DNA of 64,000 nucleotides. Source: Bin80 sp965207565 (lineage in GTDB: Bacteria; Bacteroidota; Rhodothermia; Rhodothermales; Bin80). A program made the translations under genes and the position numbers. This document shows, piece after piece, positions 57,546 to 64,000 of this stretch (position 1 is its first letter; every line of letters begins with the position of its first letter). The notes beneath the pieces were generated by a model. That model was given only the letters and a program-made list of their open reading frames with translations. It made no database searches and had not been told where the DNA came from. The stretch is from positions 110,448 to 174,447 of the forward strand of contig CBDBMQ010000007.1 in assembly GCA_965207565.1 (NCBI GenBank). Reading direction: 5' to 3'.

Positions 57546-58424
57546 ATGAGAGCCCCGCTTACGTCATTACAAAAAAGCAAGAATTTCTTGATTGCGATTG
57601 ACTCGGACGGTTGTGTCTTTGATACAATGGAGGTGAAACATAAGGAGTGCTTTTGTCCGGTTACGATCCGTCATTATGGTTTACAGGCAGTCAGTAAATT
57701 TGTCAGGGAGTCGTGGGAGTTTGTAAATCTATATTCCGTTGACCGGGGCATGAACCGCTTTCCTGCACTGGTGCGGGTCATGGATCAGCTGCATACGCGT
57801 CCAGAAGTTTTACGCCGCGGTGTGACCATTCCGGCTCTGGAAGAACTCAGAGGCTGGATACGTACAAAACCAAAATTGGGAAACCCCGCACTTGCTAATG
57901 CTGCGGAGCGTATCCCTGCACTGGGGGATGCATTGGCGTGGAGTGAAGCAGTCAATCAGGCAGTGACGGAGATGGTGCATGGAGTCCCACCATTCCCGTA
58001 TGTACATGATGTGCTTTCAAAAGCCGCGAATCAGGCGGATATGATGGTTGCCTCCAGTACACCGGTAGATGCTCTGCACCGGGAATGGGGTGAGCATGGG
58101 CTGTCGGATTATGTACAGGTGATTGCAGGCCAGGAAATGGGCCCCAAATCCCATCAGCTATCTACCATTGCAGACAGTCAGTATGCTTCGGATCATATGC
58201 TTATGATTGGGGATGCATTCAGTGATTATCGTGCTGCGAAGAGTGTGGAAGCATGCTTTTATCCAGTCCTGCCTGGCGAGGAAGAGTCCTCCTGGGAGCG
58301 GCTTCAAAGTGAAGCGCTTGACCGGTTTTTTGCCGGCGAGTATCAAGGTGCCTACGAACAGGGATTGATCGGTGAGTTAAGGGAAAGGCTCCCGGAACAT
58401 CCGCCGTGGGAGTCGAAGGGGTAA
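57546..58424 (+). CDS. HAD-superfamily hydrolase
   Basis: 292 residues. Motif I is IDSDGCVFDTME (nucleophile Asp in D-x-D), motif II is VASSTP, motif III the lysine of GPKSHQ, and motif IV MIGDAFSDYRAA. A cap-like insertion of about 150 residues lies between motifs I and II, larger than in typical phosphoglycolate phosphatases. It probably removes phosphate from, or acts on, the intermediate made by the two preceding enzymes. Last gene of the cassette. Confidence 0.85.
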   Translation: MRAPLTSLQKSKNFLIAIDSDGCVFDTMEVKHKECFCPVTIRHYGLQAVSKFVRESWEFVNLYSVDRGMNRFPALVRVMDQLHTRPEVLRRGVTIPALEELRGWIRTKPKLGNPALANAAERIPALGDALAWSEAVNQAVTEMVHGVPPFPYVHDVLSKAANQADMMVASSTPVDALHREWGEHGLSDYVQVIAGQEMGPKSHQLSTIADSQYASDHMLMIGDAFSDYRAAKSVEACFYPVLPGEEESSWERLQSEALDRFFAGEYQGAYEQGLIGELRERLPEHPPWESKG

Positions 58425-58806
58425 AATCGAATCTTCAGAAGTCCCCCGATTCGTTCGTTCTGTGCAGGCACGTAAATACTTGGGGAGATGAGTTGTGGTG
58501 GTTTCCTGCCCCCATGCATCTCACCCAACTTCAAACACTCAATGTCCCAAAATTCCTTGTTCTGTTGCCTGAAAGCGTGTAGTTTGTTTATGTCCAGACA
58601 GTTTACAGTGTCTTAGGATTGTATGTGATCTTCAACAACTGGGGGCATCCCAGAAGGCTGGGTTGGGAAAGGGAATAATCGTATTTTCCCGTTCATAGGT
58701 GGCGCATCTCCTATTCGCTGAAACCAAGGTCTTCGAAAACCCTATTTCAGCAGGATGGCCGCCTGTTTCGATTCAACTTATACACTAGATCTGACAGCAA
58801 CTTACC
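58425..58806. other. Gap before the GmrSD-type gene
   Basis: No gene supported. A short plus-strand ORF at 58755 overlaps the next gene in another frame and has no family match. No clear promoter or terminator was found. Confidence 0.4.
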
Positions 58807-60612
58807 ATGGAGACCAATATCCTCACACCCAAGGCTCTGTTCCAGAAGGACATTCGTTATACGATTCCCGCCTTCCAAAGGCGATACGTCTGGAGCTTGG
58901 AAGATCAGTGGGAGCCATTATGGGAAGATGTCCGCAATACGGCGGAGGACTATTTGGAAAAGCTCGCATCACACGCTGGCGAAATCGTCGAGGCGGAGCG
59001 CGATACAAGGGGGCATTTTCTTGGGGCCGTGGTCGTTCAGCAGGTCAGCACAGCCACGAGGGATATTGAGAAGCGTGAAGTCATAGATGGTCAACAGCGA
59101 CTTACAACACTTCAACTCCTATTGGATGCGGTTCAATACGTGTGCGAAAAGCGAAATGTCAAAGGCGTCAAAACGAGGTTGAAGAGGCTAGTGCAAAATG
59201 ACGAGAGTATCTTGGTCAAAGACGAAGAAGTTTTCAAGTTGTGGCCGACAGTCAACGATAGATCTGCATTCACTCACGCCATGCACAATGGATTAGCAAT
59301 AGACGGATTTGAGGATTCGTTAATTGTTCAGGCACACGAGTATTTTCAGCTACAGGCGAACCAGTGGATTGACTCGGATCCTGACTCAATGCAAGCGCGA
59401 ATGGAAGCCCTTGAAACCGCGGTCACGGGCATGCTGCATATGGTGGTGATTGATCTCGGGCCACAAGACGACCCGCATGTGATTTTTGAGACACTGAACG
59501 CACGCGGAACACCACTCCTTGAGTCTGACCTGATCAAGAACTACGTTGCGGCTCAAACGGAAGTCAATGGAGATGTCATTTGGGGAGATTTGGATCACAA
59601 TTGGTGGAGAAAGGACGTTAGGCAAGGTCGCCTCTGGAGGCCAAGGATAGACATCCTCTTGGATTATTGGCTGGAAATGCGCACTCGGGACGACGTGTCC
59701 GTGGGCAAGGTTTTTTCCACATTCAGGAAACTGGCCGATGATTGCGAGATTGACATCATTGTGGCGGAGATGAAGGACGAACTGTCCAATTTTCGCCGTT
59801 ATGAGGAAGGTCCTCGCGCTTTATTAGCCGAAGACGTGTTTCACTATCGGGCAGGAGTGATGCAAATGGCGGCCTTTACGCCTGCACTTCTCTCATTGTT
59901 GTCGTGGCCGGAAGGAATACGTATTAATGCGCTGAAGGCATTGGAAAGTTTTCTTGTTCGAAGAATGGTATGCCGGGGGACAACCAAGGATTACAACAGA
60001 ATGGCACTTGATCTCGTACGCGAGTTTGATCGTCGGGGCCCGGAGCGCGGTGCCCAAGCTGTAGTTTCTTTTCTGTCAGCCCAAAAGTCGGAATCGAGGC
60101 GCTGGCCGACGGATGCCGACCTTGAAAATGCGTTTCGTACGCTGCCGCTTTATCGATTGCTGACCAGAGGCAGATTGAGACTGGTGCTTGAAGCAATTGA
60201 AGAGCGGCATAGGAGGAAGGGGGAGTATATGATGGAAGAGACACAAGTTCCCAAGAATCTTACGATTGAACATGTCTTGCCGCAAAGCTGGGCAAGACAC
60301 TGGCCTCTGCCAGGGGAGATCGACGAGCATGAAGAGTACCAGGAAAGGAATCGGCTTGTTCACACAATTGGAAATCTAACTTTGGTTAATAGCCGACTGA
60401 ATCCGGTGCTCTCGAACGCTCCCTGGAAAGAGAAGCAAGCAACCCTTAAGGAACATAGTATCCTACGACTAAACCATCAATTGGTGACGAGGTATGCAGC
60501 CGAGCCGTGGACCGAAAAGACCATAGTATCGCGCAGCCTGCAGATGGCGAAGATCGTTGCCGAAGTGTGGCCGGGCCCTGACCAGAGTCATTTGTCCAGC
60601 GGGGGTCAGTAG
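58807..60612 (+). CDS. GmrSD-type type IV restriction enzyme (DUF262-DUF1524)
   Basis: A 601-residue fused enzyme. The N-terminal DUF262 domain has IPAFQRRYVWSLEDQWEPLW, the DGQQR motif at 94-98, and FETLNARGTPLLESDLIKN. The C-terminal DUF1524 domain has a His-Me/HNH core: LTIEHVLPQSW with His489, then NRLVHTIGNLTLVNSRLN. In the phage-defence enzyme GmrSD these parts bind nucleotide and cut glucosylated or other modified DNA. All key motifs are intact. It is a single gene between unrelated metabolic genes, without a methylase, as expected for type IV. Confidence 0.93.
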   Translation: METNILTPKALFQKDIRYTIPAFQRRYVWSLEDQWEPLWEDVRNTAEDYLEKLASHAGEIVEAERDTRGHFLGAVVVQQVSTATRDIEKREVIDGQQRLTTLQLLLDAVQYVCEKRNVKGVKTRLKRLVQNDESILVKDEEVFKLWPTVNDRSAFTHAMHNGLAIDGFEDSLIVQAHEYFQLQANQWIDSDPDSMQARMEALETAVTGMLHMVVIDLGPQDDPHVIFETLNARGTPLLESDLIKNYVAAQTEVNGDVIWGDLDHNWWRKDVRQGRLWRPRIDILLDYWLEMRTRDDVSVGKVFSTFRKLADDCEIDIIVAEMKDELSNFRRYEEGPRALLAEDVFHYRAGVMQMAAFTPALLSLLSWPEGIRINALKALESFLVRRMVCRGTTKDYNRMALDLVREFDRRGPERGAQAVVSFLSAQKSESRRWPTDADLENAFRTLPLYRLLTRGRLRLVLEAIEERHRRKGEYMMEETQVPKNLTIEHVLPQSWARHWPLPGEIDEHEEYQERNRLVHTIGNLTLVNSRLNPVLSNAPWKEKQATLKEHSILRLNHQLVTRYAAEPWTEKTIVSRSLQMAKIVAEVWPGPDQSHLSSGGQ

Positions 60613-60995
60613 GTTTAGGGATCGCGAAAAAATAGTTCTACCCTGAATACTGTGGATAGAACTCCAGATTTCTGCAGAAGAAAAGAATCGCAATTCTAAA
60701 ATTCTCAAACCCTCTGTATCTGTGGATTAACATTAATTGTCCTTGGGTGGGCAAATCAATGTCAATGCACACATCCCCGTATGGACCAGAAAATCTCACG
60801 ATCACATGATATTTAACGACGGAAAAACCGATGGTGCCTCCTGGGCCGATAACGATCATCCGATCGATCCGAGACTATTTCCAGATGCCTCTAGACCATG
60901 AGTATGCCGCCAATTGGGCCAGTTACTGTTAAGGAATGCTTGAAGGAAAGTGCATTAGATCAGGATCACGATCTATTGACTGGAAGGTTCATGTG
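60613..60995. other. Convergent gap between GmrSD-type gene and ilvD
   Basis: No gene supported. A 73-codon minus frame (60638-60859) has no match. An inverted repeat AGTTCTA/TAGAACT (60634-60640 and 60657-60663, 16-nt loop) lies 22 bp after the GmrSD-type stop and could end transcription. Confidence 0.45.
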
Positions 60996-62675
60996 TCAGG
61001 TCGCGGGGAAAGCATCCGTGACACAGCCATCGCTGGCGGAAGAAACCGTGTGTGCATACCTTAACAGTATCCCTGCCTGTGCTTTGAGGGGAGGCGCACT
61101 CCAGTTTCTACGGCGTTGGTTGAGCTCGGCGTCACTGACTCCCAGTGTTAGGGCATGATTGGCAGTATCAATCGTGATCGGGTCTCCATCTTCGATAAGC
61201 GCGATTGCGCCACCAACCTGGGCCTCCGGGGTAATGTGCCCCACGACGAACCCATGTGTGCCTCCAGAGAAGCGCCCATCGGTAATCAGTGCCACATCCG
61301 TCCCAAGACCAGCTCCCATGATTGCACCGGTTGGGCGGAGCATTTCTGGCATTCCAGGGCCTCCTCTCGGGCCGCAGTAGCGTATGACGAGGACTGTTCC
61401 GGCGGTGATCTTGCCGCCAAGGATAGCATCCATCGCTTCTTCTTCGCTGTCAAAGACACATGCTGTTCCGTCAAAGCGCTCCCCTTCCTTGCCGGTAATT
61501 TTAGCGACCGCACCACCGGTGGCCAAGTTACCGTAAAGAATTTGTAGATGCCCAGTGCTCTTAATGGGGGCATCCAGAGGATGGATCACCTCCTGTCCGG
61601 ATTTCAGGTCTGGGATCTCTGACAGGTTTTCTTCAATGGTGTGCCCTGTAACGGTGATGCAGTCGCCATGCAGAAGATCGTTTTCAAGGAGCATTTTCAT
61701 GACGGCGGGTACACCACCTACATTATAGAGGTCTTCCATAACAAAACGTCCGCTGGGCTTTAGATCCGCCAGCAGTGGCGTACGATCACTCATGGACTGA
61801 AAGTCATCCAGTGTCAGGGGGATTTCTGCCGCTTTGGCCATCGCAATCAGGTGTAATGCAGCATTGGTAGATCCTCCTAGGACAATCACAATCCGCAGGG
61901 CATTTTCAAATGCTTCCCGGGTCAGGATATCTCTGGGCTTGAGATCTTTTTCGAGAAGTTGATAAATGGCGGTGCCGACCTGAGTGGTTTCTTTCTGCTT
62001 TTCCTGGCTGACAGCGGGATAGGAGGAGTCAAATGGAAGTGTCATCCCCAATGCTTCAATGGCGGATGCCATCGTATTTGCTGTGTACATTCCTCCACAG
62101 GCCCCGGCTCCAGGGCAGGCGTGACGGGCAATTTCCCGAAAGTCCTGGTCACTGATTGTGCCGGTAGCGCGTTGACCGGCTGCTTCAAAGGCAGACACGA
62201 TATCAATTGGTTTGTCTTTCCAGCATCCGGGTTTGATGGTGCCACCGTACACCATCAGGCCGGGGCGATTCAGTCTGGCCAAGGCCATGATGGAGCCAGG
62301 CATATTTTTATCGCAACCTGCAACCGCAATCACCGCGTCATACCATTGGGCTGACGCAACGGTCTCAATCGATTCAGCAATGATATCCCGGGAGGGAAGA
62401 GAAAAGCGCATCCCTGAAGAGCCCATAGAAATTCCATCACTGACTCCAATTGTGTGATAGATCAAGCCGATTAGATCCTGTGTTTGGACACTGGTTTTGA
62501 TTTGATTGGCCAGGTCATTCAAGTGCATGTTACAGGGGTTTCCTTCCCAACCCATGCTCACAATTCCTACTTGTGCTTTATTCAGATCTTCCTCGGACAG
62601 GCCAATCGCATGCAGCATGGCGCGTGCGCCGCCCTGGAGGGGATTTTGGGTGACCTGTTTACTGAAACGATTCAT
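60996..62675 (-). CDS. ilvD: Dihydroxy-acid dehydratase
   Basis: A 559-residue iron-sulfur dehydratase. Cluster cysteines are in GNPCNMHLNDLA, AGCDKNMPGSIMA and ACPGAGACGGMYTANT. GVSDGISMGSSGMRFSLPSRDIIA and the C-terminal GRFSGGTHGF match IlvD of branched-chain amino acid synthesis rather than Edd or xylonate dehydratases. It sits 11 bp downstream of a GntP-family permease gene, so a role with imported sugar acids is possible, but the motifs favour the biosynthetic enzyme. Confidence 0.94.
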   Translation of the reverse strand: MNRFSKQVTQNPLQGGARAMLHAIGLSEEDLNKAQVGIVSMGWEGNPCNMHLNDLANQIKTSVQTQDLIGLIYHTIGVSDGISMGSSGMRFSLPSRDIIAESIETVASAQWYDAVIAVAGCDKNMPGSIMALARLNRPGLMVYGGTIKPGCWKDKPIDIVSAFEAAGQRATGTISDQDFREIARHACPGAGACGGMYTANTMASAIEALGMTLPFDSSYPAVSQEKQKETTQVGTAIYQLLEKDLKPRDILTREAFENALRIVIVLGGSTNAALHLIAMAKAAEIPLTLDDFQSMSDRTPLLADLKPSGRFVMEDLYNVGGVPAVMKMLLENDLLHGDCITVTGHTIEENLSEIPDLKSGQEVIHPLDAPIKSTGHLQILYGNLATGGAVAKITGKEGERFDGTACVFDSEEEAMDAILGGKITAGTVLVIRYCGPRGGPGMPEMLRPTGAIMGAGLGTDVALITDGRFSGGTHGFVVGHITPEAQVGGAIALIEDGDPITIDTANHALTLGVSDAELNQRRRNWSAPPLKAQAGILLRYAHTVSSASDGCVTDAFPAT

Positions 62676-62686
62676 ATGCTTTGATT

Positions 62687-64000
62687 TTATACGAGTGGTA
62701 GAAAGATTGACAAGATCAGGGAGGTTATACCTGCAGCGACTCCAAGAATAATCAGTAATACGGACCAGGACTTGAGGGTTTCAACCTCGGTGAGGCCGCT
62801 CATTTTGGAGTAGATCCAGAACCCGCTGTCGTTCATCCAGGCCCCAACCAGAGAACCGGCACCAATCGCTGTACCCAAGTAAACGACATTAAAATTCAAG
62901 CTTTCAGGTGTGACGATGGCAGCCAGCATGGCAGAGGCCGTGATCATCGCGACTGTTGATGACCCCTGGGCAAACTTCAGCAGGCTGGCAATCCCAAAAC
63001 CAAGGAGTAGCATGCCAATTCCTGATGTACCAGAGCTTCCGGCAAACAGCCCACTGATCGCAGGGCCAATCTGTGCTTCCTTGAGCATGGCACCGAACGT
63101 TCCACCTGCGGCGGTAATGAGAATAATCAAGCCCCCACTCATCAGGGATTGTTCAATCACCGTGCTGAGGTCTTTGCGCGAAGGTCGACGCATATGGATA
63201 TAGAGACCGGTAGATGCAATGGCGGCTAACAACAGGGCCATGTTTGCATCACCAAGTACGAGAATCCATCGAGCGAGCACCGTATCACTGCCCAAGAGAG
63301 GGAGGAACACCGTCTTCCCGGCAATCAGGAGAATCGGAAGAGCGATCGGTAATACCGAAACCCCTAGGCTCGGGAGTTGGCTGACCTGAGTTGTGGTTAT
63401 CTCGACTCCTGGCACATCACGCATGGGAACTGGCATTCTTCGATCGAGCCAACCCGCATAGAATACACCCAGGATGGTGGCCGGCAGAGCTACGCATGCA
63501 CCAACCAGGATCATCGTCCCCAAGTCGATGCTTAGGTTTTCGGCGATAATCAGTGGACCTGGTGTAGGGGGGACAAGGGCGTGCGTAGCTGCTGCACCCG
63601 CGGCGATTGCAATCACGTATTTCAGGTAGTTTCGCCCGGTCTGTGAAAACATTGAGCGGGCGAGGGGGATCAGCAGATAGAAGACGGTGTCGAAAAATAC
63701 AGGTATGGACAGCACAAAGCCGCTGGCTGCTAGTGCAGGGCTCCCACGTTCCTGCCCCAGAAAGCGGATAAACGCCTGTACGACACGGTCAGCGGCACCA
63801 CTACTCATCATGGTTACACCAATGACAGCTGCCATGGCAATGACAATTCCAATGCTACCTGCAGTCGTACCAAAAGAGGTGGCTACCCGTGCAATCTTAA
63901 TGGACCACTCCCCTGGAGAAAGAATGCTGATTACAATCGCTGCGGTAATCAGCGCAACAAAAGCATTGATTCGGAGGCCTACAATCATGCCCACGACAAT
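62687..64000 (-). CDS. GntP-family gluconate/organic-acid permease (5' end outside window)
   Basis: At least 437 residues of a polytopic inner-membrane symporter; the frame is still open at the window edge, so perhaps 10-15 N-terminal residues are missing. GntP signatures: IPVFFDTVFYLLIPL, ATHALVPPTPGPL, ITAAGGTFGAMLKEAQIG, FAQGSSTVAMITASAM and AGSLVGAWMNDSGFWIYSKMSGL. The family imports gluconate and related sugar acids with protons. It is read into ilvD after 11 bp; the intracellular 6-phosphogluconate dehydrogenase lies at 41-42.5 kb. Confidence 0.93.
   Translation of the reverse strand: MVVGMIVGLRINAFVALITAAIVISILSPGEWSIKIARVATSFGTTAGSIGIVIAMAAVIGVTMMSSGAADRVVQAFIRFLGQERGSPALAASGFVLSIPVFFDTVFYLLIPLARSMFSQTGRNYLKYVIAIAAGAAATHALVPPTPGPLIIAENLSIDLGTMILVGACVALPATILGVFYAGWLDRRMPVPMRDVPGVEITTTQVSQLPSLGVSVLPIALPILLIAGKTVFLPLLGSDTVLARWILVLGDANMALLLAAIASTGLYIHMRRPSRKDLSTVIEQSLMSGGLIILITAAGGTFGAMLKEAQIGPAISGLFAGSSGTSGIGMLLLGFGIASLLKFAQGSSTVAMITASAMLAAIVTPESLNFNVVYLGTAIGAGSLVGAWMNDSGFWIYSKMSGLTEVETLKSWSVLLIILGVAAGITSLILSIFLPLV

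Noticed and set aside
60638..60859. 73-codon minus-strand ORF in the GmrSD/ilvD gap
   Set aside because: No ribosome site, no family motif, and it contains the inverted repeat expected at a convergent gene end.

Overview
The window looks like chromosome from a marine, sulfated-glycan-degrading member of the Bacteroidota/Rhodothermota side of the FCB group. The signs are two TonB-dependent receptors with N-terminal carboxypeptidase-D-like domains, each followed by a DUF4249 lipoprotein; a type IX secretion C-terminal sorting domain; a TolB-like/BF3164-type propeller lipoprotein; a DUF3098-like small membrane protein; and lipoprotein or Tat signals on most exported enzymes. Phylum is inferred from gene content. 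No rRNA is present to confirm it.

Layout. 1-7.3 kb: an exported block of a DUF1549/DUF1553 cytochrome-c protein, a DUF1501 protein, a DUF2231/cytochrome-c/LRR protein and a sulfatase. 7.6-16.3 kb: a tandem duplication of a TonB receptor/DUF4249 pair. The first receptor is split by a complete ISL3-family insertion sequence with an 8-bp target duplication. 16.3-19.6 kb: two arylsulfotransferase-type proteins. 20.2-24.6 kb: tRNA-Ala(GGC), then thrA-dapB-dapA. 25.1-26.7 kb: a DUF262 protein overlapping a HEPN protein. 27.1-32.1 kb: gyrA, lysine 6-aminotransferase, lipA. 32.2-46.5 kb: an M14 peptidase, three sulfatases, ndk, a NamZ-type muramidase, an MreD-like protein, tRNA-Gln(CTG), a phosphodiester glycosidase, a nucleoside hydrolase, 6-phosphogluconate dehydrogenase and a deacetylase. 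47.6-49.5 kb: an AAA ATPase overlapping a small PD-(D/E)xK-like protein. 50.3-53.7 kb: an azurin-like protein, a propeller lipoprotein and unrecognised GC-rich ORFs. 53.8-58.4 kb: a fifth sulfatase and a three-gene cassette of shikimate-dehydrogenase-like, TIM-barrel and HAD enzymes. 58.8-64 kb: a GmrSD-type enzyme, ilvD and a GntP-family permease.

Themes. Five sulfatases, two arylsulfotransferase-like proteins, surface receptors and exported hydrolases point to uptake and turnover of sulfated organic matter. Three separate loci carry defence-type domain pairs: DUF262+HEPN, AAA+PD-(D/E)xK-like, and DUF262-DUF1524. The first two are the best candidates for little-described systems.

Quality caution. 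Six reading-frame breaks in four otherwise intact genes are all repaired by deleting one base from a short homopolymer. This looks like over-called homopolymers in the assembly rather than gene decay, so the pseudogene labels on those genes are provisional.
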